64,000 bases of DNA from Pseudomonadota bacterium (lineage in GTDB: Bacteria; Pseudomonadota; Gammaproteobacteria; Burkholderiales; Burkholderiaceae_C): assembly GCA_021819435.1 (NCBI GenBank), contig JAKARB010000005.1:124001-188000 (forward strand), read 5' to 3'. The notes under the pieces were generated by a model. The model was given only the letters and a program-made list of their open reading frames with translations. It had not been told where the DNA came from and searched no databases. This document shows positions 1 to 10,889 of the stretch, one piece after another; the stretch's first letter is position 1; each line of letters opens with the position of its first letter. Both the position numbers and the translations under genes were made by a program.

Positions 1-940
1 GCAGCAGGGTGTCCTGCGGCTGCGCCACGATCGAGCCACGGCTGGCCTTGGTCGCCTTGCTCAGGGCGGCCTTTGCCATGTCGAGGTCGCCATTGCGATA
101 GGCCGATTCGCCGACCAGCCTTTGTCGGCGCGCCGAAGGCACCACCAGCGAGGCGTCGCGAAGCACCCAGAGCGCGCCCTGCGGGTCGCCCATGGCTTCG
201 AGCGACTCGGCCATCACGTCGTAGGCGGCCACCAGCTTGTCCCCGCCTTTCGAGTCGATGATCTCTTGAGCGAGCTTGCGCGCCTCGACGAATTTGCCAC
301 CGGCTTTCAGCGCGCGAGCCAAGCCGAGCCGAGCCCACATCAGGTCCTGGCGAACCTCCAGTGCCTGGCGGTAGACGGTCTGCGCTTCTTCGTGGCGCCC
401 GAGCTTGAGCAGGGTCTGGCCTTTGAGCTGCAAGGCCTGCATGAACCAACGGTTGCGTTGGGCGAGGATGTCTTCACACGCTTGCAATGCGCCGGTCAGA
501 TCGTCTTTGCTCAGTTTTGAGTTGATGGGCAGCAGGGCCTGGCGTTTCTCGAGCATGGCCTTGAGGCGGTCCTCGATGTCGCTGGCCGTGATCGGCTTGA
601 GCAGGTAGGCGTCCGGATGGTGCTCGGTGGCGGCGGCGACCGATGCATACCCGCTCTCGGCGGTGATCATGAAGAACAGGCAGTCGGGGGGCAGCAGGTT
701 CTGTTCGCGCATGAGCTCGAACAGTTGCTGTCCATCGGTTTTCTGGTTGAGGTTGAAATCGCACAGGATCAGCCCGTATCGACGTGCCTTGACCATGCGG
801 TAGGCGTCGTCGGCGTTGGCAGCGAGATCGATTTGCGTGATGCCCAACAGCATCAATTGACCGCGCAGGGTGGTTTGCTGCACGGTCATGTCATCGATGA
901 TCAAGGCGCGGATTTGGGACAGGTATCCCTGATGAGACAT
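1..940 (-). CDS. Response regulator with C-terminal TPR-like repeats (3' end outside window)
   Basis: An uninterrupted reading frame starts at an ATG at 940 and runs off the left edge, giving 313 residues so far. Residues 1-125 form a CheY-type receiver domain: acidic pair D16/D17, phosphoacceptor D61 in LCDFN, T93 in MITAES and K115 in LLKPI. After it come helical repeats with a TPR look (LGRHEEAQTVYRQALEV, WARLGLARALKAGGKFVEA), so the output is probably protein-protein contact and not DNA binding. No histidine kinase gene is adjacent in the window. It is separated from dnaJ by a strong terminator, so it is probably transcribed separately. The partner and pathway are unknown. Confidence 0.85.
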   Translation of the reverse strand, partial: MSHQGYLSQIRALIIDDMTVQQTTLRGQLMLLGITQIDLAANADDAYRMVKARRYGLILCDFNLNQKTDGQQLFELMREQNLLPPDCLFFMITAESGYASVAAATEHHPDAYLLKPITASDIEDRLKAMLEKRQALLPINSKLSKDDLTGALQACEDILAQRNRWFMQALQLKGQTLLKLGRHEEAQTVYRQALEVRQDLMWARLGLARALKAGGKFVEARKLAQEIIDSKGGDKLVAAYDVMAESLEAMGDPQGALWVLRDASLVVPSARRQRLVGESAYRNGDLDMAKAALSKATKASRGSIVAQPQDTLL

Positions 941-1061
941 GGCAAAACGCCCTTCGATGCGAGTTGGCTGAGCGCGCCAGACGGGGACGCTCCCGCCAGT
1001 TTTTCGGCGAATGGCGCCAAAACTTGAGTTGGAGATCGGCGAGCCCATTGGCGCAAAAGGC

Positions 1062-1091
1062 AAAAAAGAAGCGCCCCAGGTGGGGCGCTTC
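1062..1091 (-). terminator. Rho-independent terminator after dnaJ
   Basis: A perfect 10-bp stem (GAAGCGCCCC / GGGGCGCTTC) with loop AGGT is followed, reading the minus strand, by a run of six T. It lies about 50 bases past the dnaJ stop and should end the grpE-dnaK-dnaJ transcript. Confidence 0.9.
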
Positions 1092-1138
1092 GATTCGGTG
1101 CTGCATCAGCCGGGCGGGGCCGATGGGCTGGTCCGGGT

Positions 1139-2278
<1,140 letters not shown>

Positions 2279-2292
2279 GCGGTGCTTTCTTC

Positions 2293-3522
2293 TCAGGGAG
2301 CGGCCTTGAACGGCTCGCCCCAGGTCATTTCCTTTTGCACGTCCCAACCCAGCCAGTCCATGCACTGGCGCTGCTCACACGGGCGCGCGTGCACGACGTT
2401 CAAGGTGCTGGCTTCCAGGCTCTCGTTTGAGCCGCTCACGCCGAGGTCGGTGGCCTTCTTGCGGCCGTCGAGCTGGCCCACGACGATGGCCGTGTCCAGC
2501 TTGCCGAAGGTGTCCGAGTTGACGCCCTTGAGCAGCATGGTGCTGTAGCGGTAGCCGCTGCGGTCGGCGTCGCTCACCCAGGCCACGGTGGGGCTGAGCA
2601 TGCGCTCGAGCTTCACGGTCAGGGCCACGGTCTTGCCCTGCCACTTGAACGGGTCCTTGTCGGCCTGGGCTGTGGTCAGCCAGGCCTGCACGTCGTGCTG
2701 GGCGCTGAAGCGATGGAAGGCTTCGCGGGCCTGGGCACGCCGGTTGGCGCGCTCGGCTTCGGCCTGCTTCTGGCGGACGGCCTCGGAGGCATCGTTGCGG
2801 TAGGCGCGCACCTCGGCCGGTTTGCCGTTGTCCAGCACCACCGAGCCCTTGGCCAGCGCCAGCGGCTCCTGTCCCTTGTCGTCGGCGACCAGGGGCGCGC
2901 GCCACAGCACGATGTCGACAGCCCTGAACGGCGCGTTGCTCGGACAGGCGGCGACCACGGCTTCCTGGGCTGCGCGCATGCGCGACTGGACGAGGGCATC
3001 GTCTTCGAGCTTGAAGCCTTGAGGCACGACCAGTGCCACGTGCTCGATCTCGCAGAGGTTCACCGCCCCTTGGGAGGGTGCGCGATGCACCCACCAAGCC
3101 TGCGCCTCGCCGACGCCGCCGCGCTCGCTGAGCACCAGGTTGCTGCGCCATGCATCAAGCCTGCCCTTGAAGGGCTGGTCACCGATGAAGACACCTTGGC
3201 GGAAGGTGCCCTCCCAGCTTGCGTCCGCCTCTTCCTTGCCTTCCTTGAATCGGTAGGGGTTGAGCCAGACGGCCTTGCCGCGCCCCTCGGCTTTGCCTTT
3301 GACGCAAGGGCCTTGGTAGCGCATGGGTTGCTTGTCATCGCCCAGGGACCACGGCCCCCAGACCGCGCAGGCGTCCGCACCGATGCTCGGAACGAATTCG
3401 GCCGCCTGCGCTGGCGCCCAGGCCAGCGTGGCCACTGCGAACAACGGCATCAGCCTGATGAGCGGGCGTGGCACGGCGGTGATGGCTGGCATGGTGATCA
3501 GTTGGGGGGGCAGGAAACGCAT
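2293..3522 (-). CDS. Unknown exported protein encoded between dnaK and dnaJ
   Basis: 409 residues from the longest start. A second ATG ten codons in (3492) is equally plausible, and neither has a clear ribosome binding site. The N-terminus looks like a signal peptide (hydrophobic [12 protein letters not shown], then APAQAA before EF), so the mature protein should be periplasmic. Residues about 60-125 contain Gly/Trp/Tyr-rich segments ([28 protein letters not shown]) resembling degenerate MORN repeats. There are paired Cys residues near the N-terminus (C52, C73) and the C-terminus (CEQRQC). A charged helical stretch rich in Ala, Glu, Gln and Arg lies in the middle. I do not recognise a family. 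It is tightly coupled to dnaJ (14-base gap), so it should be co-expressed with the chaperones. Confidence 0.75.
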   Translation of the reverse strand: MRFLPPQLITMPAITAVPRPLIRLMPLFAVATLAWAPAQAAEFVPSIGADACAVWGPWSLGDDKQPMRYQGPCVKGKAEGRGKAVWLNPYRFKEGKEEADASWEGTFRQGVFIGDQPFKGRLDAWRSNLVLSERGGVGEAQAWWVHRAPSQGAVNLCEIEHVALVVPQGFKLEDDALVQSRMRAAQEAVVAACPSNAPFRAVDIVLWRAPLVADDKGQEPLALAKGSVVLDNGKPAEVRAYRNDASEAVRQKQAEAERANRRAQAREAFHRFSAQHDVQAWLTTAQADKDPFKWQGKTVALTVKLERMLSPTVAWVSDADRSGYRYSTMLLKGVNSDTFGKLDTAIVVGQLDGRKKATDLGVSGSNESLEASTLNVVHARPCEQRQCMDWLGWDVQKEMTWGEPFKAAP

Positions 3523-3582
3523 TCGGCACGAAGGGCGCCCGGGGGGCCGGACGCCGATCGTGCCGATCGAACAGCGTGGAGA

Positions 3583-5520
<1,938 letters not shown>

Positions 5521-5561
5521 GTTGGGTGCTCCTGTGAATCTCTGATCTGAAGTTGGTGTGT

Positions 5562-5627
5562 GGGTCAAACAGCGGCGATTGACCCCGTCTTGATGCTCAA
5601 TCTGCGTGCGCTTGGCGTGTTTTCAAG
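5562..5627 (-). promoter_or_regulatory. dnaK leader: weak sigma-32-like box and inverted repeat
   Basis: Read on the minus strand, CTTGAAA (5621-5627) matches the sigma-32 -35 element exactly. Thirteen bases on, the expected -10 (5600-5607, ACGCAGAT) fits poorly, so internal heat-shock initiation is only possible. Further down, the inverted repeat GGGTCAA / TTGACCC (5562-5568 and 5579-5585, 10-base loop) would form a hairpin in the dnaK 5' leader. It is not a CIRCE element, which has TTAGCACTC arms. Confidence 0.35.
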
Positions 5628-5713
5628 GCCTGAATTGCCTCTGGAAGGCGTTTTTGACCTGTGTCAGCCCGCGTGCCCGCCGATGCTCATTCGTCCGAGT
5701 TTGTCCCGGCTGC

Positions 5714-6238
5714 TTATTTGGGCGCGGCAACGGTCACCAGGGCCGGACGCAGCACGCGCTCGGAGATGGTGTAACCCTTTTGCAGCACGCCCACGATGGT
5801 GTTGGCCTCTTGCTCTGCAGGCACCATGCTGATGGCCTGGTGAATGGCCGGATCGAACTTCGTGCCGGCGGCCGGGTTGACCTCGATGACCTTGTTGCGC
5901 TCCAGCGCCGACGCCAGCTGGCGCAGGGTGGCCTGCACGCCTTCGAGCACGGTCTCAACCGGGGTGTCGGGCTTGGCGGCGTGGGTGGCCAGCGCTGCTT
6001 CGAGGCTGTCGCGCACGGGCAGCAGGCTGTCGGCGAAGGACTCGACGGCGAATTTGCGGGCCTTGGAAATCTCATCTTCGGCGCGGCGGCGGATGTTCTC
6101 GGCCTCGGCCTTGGCGCGCAGGTAGGCGTCGGACACCTCGGCGTGCTTGGCCTGCAACTCGGCCAACTGCTGCTCGATGGGCAGTTCGCTGGCGGCCTCT
6201 GGGCTGGCTTGATCGGGCGTCGGGGAAGTCTCGCTCAT
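5714..6238 (-). CDS. grpE: Nucleotide exchange factor GrpE
   Basis: 174 residues from [10 protein letters not shown]. The frame opens 21 codons earlier, but that region is less GrpE-like. An acidic disordered N-terminus is followed by a long coiled-coil helix (about residues 25-95: [21 protein letters not shown], then [13 protein letters not shown]) and the C-terminal beta domain with the family signature [13 protein letters not shown] and [16 protein letters not shown]. It releases ADP from DnaK and acts as a thermosensor. The ribosome binding site is weak (GAAGA). It is the first gene after the sigma-32 promoter and about 190 bases before dnaK. Confidence 0.95.
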   Translation of the reverse strand: MSETSPTPDQASPEAASELPIEQQLAELQAKHAEVSDAYLRAKAEAENIRRRAEDEISKARKFAVESFADSLLPVRDSLEAALATHAAKPDTPVETVLEGVQATLRQLASALERNKVIEVNPAAGTKFDPAIHQAISMVPAEQEANTIVGVLQKGYTISERVLRPALVTVAAPK

Positions 6239-6354
6239 GGTGTCTTCGAAGTTGGATGAAGGCGTCGGAAAGTGGGGCATGCCGGCGTTGGAGAAGGCCA
6301 TCGCCCCTCGCGGGCGGCGTTCCCAGACGGGGTCTGGCTGCCCGGAAACCGGGC

Positions 6355-6382
6355 AAATGGGGTCGGCATGACCCCTTTCAAG
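6355..6382 (-). promoter_or_regulatory. Sigma-32 heat-shock promoter of grpE-dnaK-dnaJ
   Basis: On the minus strand, CTTGAAA (6376-6382) is followed after exactly 13 bases by CCCCATTT (6355-6362). Both elements match the RpoH consensus (CTTGAAA, 11-16 bases, CCCCATnT) at every defined position. It lies 117 bases before the grpE start, with no other gene between. Confidence 0.92.
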
Positions 6383-6416
6383 GCCCTGATTTCAAAAAAA
6401 GACCGGCCAATGTAAC

Positions 6417-6454
6417 CGAGGGGCGGCGGGGCACCTCTCAGCGGGAGCCCCTCG
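6417..6454 (-). terminator. Hairpin after hslR, possible terminator
   Basis: Eight-base arms CGAGGGGC / GCCCCTCG with a 22-base GC-rich loop lie just past the hslR stop. The T run (6395-6400) is some 17 bases beyond the stem, so termination would be inefficient or Rho-assisted. Confidence 0.4.
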
Positions 6455-6477
6455 GATCACACCTGTTTCAACTTCGA

Positions 6478-6909
6478 TCACTCGTCCAGGCTCGCCGACC
6501 AGCGCTGCCAGTCCGCCAGTTGCCGGCGATCGCGTTTGGTGGGACGGCCATGCTCGATGGCGTTGGCCGGTTCGGCTGCTGTCTTGCGATGCTCGGCGGC
6601 TGCCAGCCGGGCGGCAATGCTCTCGGCCGTTTCTTCATAAAGCATCTGGGCCTGAGGTGCCGGGCCTCGGGCCGTGCTCAGGGCGCGAACCACCACCATG
6701 CGTTCGACAGGGCCTTGGCGAACGCAGACCATGTCGCCTGCACGCAACTCGCGCGAGGCCTTGGCCACCTGTCCGTTGACTTGAACGCGGCCTTTGTCGA
6801 TTTCGTCAGCAGCGAGTCCCCGGGTCTTGAAGAAGCGCGCCGCCCAGAGCCATTTATCCAGGCGCAGCCGCTCGGTCATGCCAGGCAGGGGGCGGTCGGT
6901 GTCAAGCAT
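6478..6909 (-). CDS. hslR: Heat shock protein 15 homolog, S4-domain RNA-binding protein
   Basis: Small basic protein with an N-terminal S4 domain: MTERLRLDKWLWAARFFKTRGLA is the Hsp15 signature, followed by VNGQVAKASRELRAGDMV. Hsp15 binds 50S subunits stalled with nascent chain and recycles them after heat stress. The C-terminus is charged (GRPTKRDRRQLADW). Three in-frame ATGs (6951, 6909, 6879) lie close together without a good ribosome binding site. I take the middle one, giving 143 residues. It lies just upstream of the grpE heat-shock promoter and between mnmC and grpE, on the same strand. I see no sigma-32 box of its own. Confidence 0.85.
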   Translation of the reverse strand: MLDTDRPLPGMTERLRLDKWLWAARFFKTRGLAADEIDKGRVQVNGQVAKASRELRAGDMVCVRQGPVERMVVVRALSTARGPAPQAQMLYEETAESIAARLAAAEHRKTAAEPANAIEHGRPTKRDRRQLADWQRWSASLDE

Positions 6910-6993
6910 GGATGGAGTGTGGGCGAGGCACTGAGCTGGGCATTTAGGCATTTAAGTAGGCATTTGGGCGGGGCTTTGTGCGAAGCACAGCGT

Positions 6994-9057
6994 TCATCCA
7001 TGCCGATGCTGGCGGGCAAGGAAGCGGGCAGGGTCGAGCGCATCGCGCAATTCTGACTCCACAGGGCAGGGCGTGCCGCAGACCCAATGGGCGAGCAGTT
7101 CGCCGGCCAGCATCGACCAGGTCAGTCCACGGGAGCCCAGCCCGCCGACGATGTAGAGCCCTCCGTGCCCATCACGCTCGCGCGGGAGCATGCGAACCTG
7201 TTCGGCGCGTGCGGGAGGGCGCTTGGCCAGCCGGTCGGCATGCCAGGGCAGGGCTCCGATCAGTGGCAAGCGATCCGGCGTGGTGGCGCGCCAGCCCACG
7301 CGGCCAGCGAGCTGATCCGATGCGGCCAGTTCGGCCAGGCGCTGGTCGGTGGTGTCGCTGGGCAAGGCGCCCAGGCGCAGGGCCTGACTCAGGTTGTGGA
7401 CGTGATCGGCTTGACGCATGCTGGTTTCGTTGTCGTGGTGTTGCGTCGTGGCGCCGCACAGCAGCCGGCCGTCGTCCAACGACAGGACATAACCCTGGCC
7501 GGCCACGGGCACGAGTGGTCTCAACGCCGCCAACTCGGTGGGCAGCACGCTGACCTGACCTCGCACCGCACTCATGGGTAGGCAGGCAATGGCCCGCTCC
7601 GCTGGCAAGGTGTCCAGCAAGGCCTGGGCCTGCCAGGCGTTGGCGATCACCACCGAGCCGGCCTCGGCCAGCACCTGCCCCCGCGCGTCCAGCACCCGCC
7701 AACCACCATCGATGGCCCTCAGGGCGTGCACAGGGGTGGACCACCTTGTCTGCAACAGCGGCAGGCCACCAACGTGTCGCCGAGCCGTGGCGTCGTCGAG
7801 CAGCAGCCTGCAGGCGTCGGCGGGTGACATCCAGCCGGCTTGCGGAAACCACCAGCCACTGCTGGGCACCGGCAAGCCACTGCGTGCCTGCGCTTCAGCC
7901 CGGTCCAGCCAGGCGGCTTGTTCCCGGAGCCAAGGCAGGCGTTCAAGCAGGGCCCGGGCCCCATCCGCATCCTGCTTGGGATCGAGCCTCAACAGGCCCG
8001 AGGCTTGGCCGGGCAGGGCGCCGCTCTCGATCCAGCCTCGCACTCGTCGCCACGTTGCCAGGGCCGCAGCCCGGTGAGCCCTCGCATGAATGCCATCGTC
8101 GCCATGCACGATGGTGTGGAAGAGGCCTCCCGGGTTGCCCGAGGCGCCTTGAGCCGGACCCGCGTTCGCGTCCAGCAGCGTCACCCGCCAGCCTTCGCGG
8201 GTCAGCGCATCTGCCGCGCTGCAACCGGCGATGCCAGCGCCGATGACGATGGCGTCGTGGCGCGAGGGGGCGGGCCACAGGCCCCCAGGTGCCGCAGGGT
8301 GGATGAAACGGGGCTGGTGGCGGGCCACCGTGATGGCCCATTTGCCGTTGTCCCCCGGCAGCTTTTTGACATCGAACTGGGCCTGGGTCAGGGCTTCTCG
8401 CACAACCCTGGCCGAAGACCACGTGGCGGCCGTCGCGTCGGCGGCCGCCAGCCTGTTGATGCGTGCCAGCATCGGCGCATGCCACATCTCGGGGTTGCGC
8501 GCTGGGGCGAAACCATCCAGGTAGAAGGCGTCCACAGAAGCTTGCAAGCCGGGCAACAGGCCGGCGACATCGCCCAGCCCCAACAACAAGGTCAGCGATT
8601 GTTCGCGGCCATCGGCGCTCACCAGGCTGTCGAGCTGCAGGGTGTGCCACCCGGGTGTCAGCGGCGGCCAGGCCGCATGCAGGCGAGCGGCCAGCGCTGG
8701 TCGTGCGTCCTCGCCTTGAGCGGCAGGCACGGCATGCACCGCCTTCAGGTCATCGGGGCGAAGCGGGTGCTTTTCGACGGAGATGAAGAACAGCCGGTCA
8801 CAGCGGTGCGGATCTTCACGCCAGGCCGCCCAGGTCGCCAGGCAGTTGTTGCCCAAGCCGAAGCCGGTTTCGAGGATGACGAAGCGCTCTCGCCCCTGCC
8901 ATCTTTGCGGCAGGCCATTGCCAGCCAAGAACACCCCCCGGGCCTGCTGCCAAGCGCCGGCGCTGGGGTGGTAGGCGTCGCCGTAATCCGGCGCGTAAGG
9001 GGGCTGTCCGGCTTCACCAGACGGGTGGGCGCTCAGTCGCGCCGGGCTCACCGTCAT
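6994..9057 (-). CDS. mnmC: Bifunctional tRNA mnm5s2U biosynthesis protein MnmC
   Basis: 687 residues. The N-terminal methyltransferase (DUF752 type, about 1-250) has the SAM motif ETGFGLGNN at 63-71 and LDGFAPARNPEMW near 180. The C-terminal FAD-dependent oxidoreductase (from about 265) begins with IVIGAGIAGCSAA and ends with GGLGSRGLTWSMLAGELLA. It converts cmnm5s2U or nm5s2U to mnm5s2U at tRNA wobble position 34, acting after MnmEG. The fusion of both activities is the normal form. It shares no obvious operon: bdhA lies 20 bases upstream on the same strand, and hslR follows after an 84-base gap. Confidence 0.95.
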   Translation of the reverse strand: MTVSPARLSAHPSGEAGQPPYAPDYGDAYHPSAGAWQQARGVFLAGNGLPQRWQGRERFVILETGFGLGNNCLATWAAWREDPHRCDRLFFISVEKHPLRPDDLKAVHAVPAAQGEDARPALAARLHAAWPPLTPGWHTLQLDSLVSADGREQSLTLLLGLGDVAGLLPGLQASVDAFYLDGFAPARNPEMWHAPMLARINRLAAADATAATWSSARVVREALTQAQFDVKKLPGDNGKWAITVARHQPRFIHPAAPGGLWPAPSRHDAIVIGAGIAGCSAADALTREGWRVTLLDANAGPAQGASGNPGGLFHTIVHGDDGIHARAHRAAALATWRRVRGWIESGALPGQASGLLRLDPKQDADGARALLERLPWLREQAAWLDRAEAQARSGLPVPSSGWWFPQAGWMSPADACRLLLDDATARRHVGGLPLLQTRWSTPVHALRAIDGGWRVLDARGQVLAEAGSVVIANAWQAQALLDTLPAERAIACLPMSAVRGQVSVLPTELAALRPLVPVAGQGYVLSLDDGRLLCGATTQHHDNETSMRQADHVHNLSQALRLGALPSDTTDQRLAELAASDQLAGRVGWRATTPDRLPLIGALPWHADRLAKRPPARAEQVRMLPRERDGHGGLYIVGGLGSRGLTWSMLAGELLAHWVCGTPCPVESELRDALDPARFLARQHRHG

Positions 9058-9077
9058 CGTCTAAAAAGGCATCGGCC

Positions 9078-9860
9078 TCACTGCGCCAGCCAGCCGCCGT
9101 CCACGTTCCAGGCCGCGCCGCGCACGTTGTCCGCACCCGGCGAGCAAAGGAAGACGGCCAAGTCACCCAGTTGCTCGGGCGTGACGAATTGCAGCGAAGG
9201 TTGCTTCTCGCTGAGCAGGTCCTTTTTGGCTTCGTCCACCGAGATGCCTTCACGCTTGGAGCGGTCGTCGATCTGCTTTTGCACCAGTGGGGTCAGCACC
9301 CAGCCCGGGCAGATGGCGTTGACCGTCACGCCGGTCTGGGCCGTCTCCAGCGCAACCGTCTTGGTCAGGCCAACCAAGCCATGTTTGGCCGCCACGTAGG
9401 CCGACTTGCCGGCCGAAGCCACCAGGCCGTGCGCCGAGGCAATGTTGATGATGCGGCCCCAGTTTTTCTTGCGCATGCCCGGCACGGCCATGCGCATGGT
9501 GTGAAAAGCCGAGGACAGGTTGATGGCGATGATCGCGTCCCACTTCTCGACGGGGAAGTCCTCGACATTGGCCACATGCTGGATGCCCGCGTTGTTGACC
9601 ACGATGTCGATGCCGCCGAATTCGGTCTCGCCATAGGCGAAGAGGGCTTCGATCTCGGCCGGCTTGCTCATGTCGGCGCCGTTGTAGCCCACCTTGACGC
9701 CATGCTGTTGTCCAGCCGCCAGCACGGCGGCTTTGGGCTCATTGACGTCACCGAATCCGTTGAGAATGACGTTGGCGCCTTGGGCGGCCAGTCGTTCGGC
9801 GATGCCCAGACCGATCCCGCTGGTCGATCCGGTCACGAGGGCAGTTTTTCCATTCAACAT
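9078..9860 (-). CDS. bdhA: 3-hydroxybutyrate dehydrogenase, SDR family
   Basis: 260 residues, the length of D-3-hydroxybutyrate dehydrogenases. The NAD motif TGSTSGIG is at 10-17 and NNAG at 89-92, with catalytic Ser142, Tyr155 and Lys159 (SAYVAAKHG). The C-terminus ends VDGGWLAQ, close to the family's usual GGWTAQ. It interconverts 3-hydroxybutyrate and acetoacetate during polyhydroxybutyrate breakdown, which fits with phaR a few kb away. The chosen ATG has GGAGG eight bases upstream, although the frame is open for 110 codons more. It is divergent from the alpha/beta hydrolase gene. Confidence 0.9.
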   Translation of the reverse strand: MLNGKTALVTGSTSGIGLGIAERLAAQGANVILNGFGDVNEPKAAVLAAGQQHGVKVGYNGADMSKPAEIEALFAYGETEFGGIDIVVNNAGIQHVANVEDFPVEKWDAIIAINLSSAFHTMRMAVPGMRKKNWGRIINIASAHGLVASAGKSAYVAAKHGLVGLTKTVALETAQTGVTVNAICPGWVLTPLVQKQIDDRSKREGISVDEAKKDLLSEKQPSLQFVTPEQLGDLAVFLCSPGADNVRGAAWNVDGGWLAQ

Positions 9861-9926
9861 CAGGGGCCTCCAGTGCGCAAAGAGAAACACAATGTGGATT
9901 GGGCCATTATCTGACGACGCCACGAT

Positions 9927-10889
9927 ATGACAACGCACCGCCCTGTTGACCCTTCTGTCCAATCCGGTCTGATGACGCCTTCGCTGCACCACGTCATCTG
10001 CCCAGGCGCGAGCAAGACGGATGCCCAAACGCACCGAATGTCTTACTGGCGCTGGGGTGACGCGCACAACCCGCGTGTGTTGTTCTGTGTTCACGGCCTG
10101 AGCCGCCAAGGGCGTGACTTCGACGTGCTGGCGCAAGCCTTGGCGGGCCACTACCAAGTGATTTGCCCGGATGTCGTGGGGCGTGGCCAATCAGACTGGC
10201 TGGCCGACCCGAAGGGCTACCAAGTCTTCATGTACGTGTCCGACATGGTGGCGCTGGTGCAACAGCTCAAGCGCGAGTTGAGCATGCAAGCCCCGCTGGA
10301 AATCGATTGGGTCGGCACCTCGATGGGCGGGCTGATCGGCCTCGGCTTCTCGTCGCTGCCGCCCGAGGCCTCCGGCGCTCGCCTGCGCCGCTTCGTGCTC
10401 AACGATGTCGGCCCACGCCTGCGCTTTGACGCCATCGTGCGCATCGGCGACTACCTGGGCAAGCCGCTGCGCTTCGCGTCCGAGCAGGAGGCCGCCGATT
10501 ACCTCTGGAGCATCTCCACCGGCTTCGGTCCGCACACGCCCGAACAATGGCTGGCGCTCAGCTGCCCGCTGCTGCGTCCCGCTGAAGGCGGTGGTTTCGT
10601 GCTGCACTACGACCCCGCCATCGCCGAGCCCTTCCGCAGCGTGACGGCCGAACAGACCGCCGCTGGGGAACAAGCTTTGTGGCAGACCTACGACGGCCTG
10701 GCCAACATCCCTTGCCAAGCACTGGTGTTGCGCGGCGCCGATTCCGACCTGCTCGACCGCGACACCGCGCTGGAGATGACCCAACGCGGACCCAAGGCCC
10801 GACTGATCGAGTTCGCCGGCGTGGGCCACGCACCCACCCTGATCGCGCCGGATCAGGTCCAGGCCATCCAGGAGTTCCTGCTGGCATGA
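9927..10889 (+). CDS. Alpha/beta hydrolase
   Basis: 320 residues. The oxyanion segment HGLSRQGRD and the strand-turn VICPDVVGRGQSDW lead to the nucleophile elbow G-T-S-M-G with Ser132. The acid is probably D in RGADSDLLD, and the base His in FAGVGHAPTL near the C-terminus. The substrate cannot be inferred. The family includes esterases and C-C hydrolases. An alternative ATG lies 15 codons in (9972). Its last bases overlap the relA start by an ATGA junction, so the two genes are translated from one message. It is divergent from bdhA. Confidence 0.85.
   Translation: MTTHRPVDPSVQSGLMTPSLHHVICPGASKTDAQTHRMSYWRWGDAHNPRVLFCVHGLSRQGRDFDVLAQALAGHYQVICPDVVGRGQSDWLADPKGYQVFMYVSDMVALVQQLKRELSMQAPLEIDWVGTSMGGLIGLGFSSLPPEASGARLRRFVLNDVGPRLRFDAIVRIGDYLGKPLRFASEQEAADYLWSISTGFGPHTPEQWLALSCPLLRPAEGGGFVLHYDPAIAEPFRSVTAEQTAAGEQALWQTYDGLANIPCQALVLRGADSDLLDRDTALEMTQRGPKARLIEFAGVGHAPTLIAPDQVQAIQEFLLA

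Noticed and set aside
5562..5585. CIRCE/HrcA element before dnaK
   Set aside because: Arms are GGGTCAA/TTGACCC with a 10-base loop, not the TTAGCACTC arms and 9-base spacer of CIRCE.
6939..6966. Three GCATTT copies near the hslR start
   Set aside because: Six-base repeats in irregular spacing. Too short to separate from chance.
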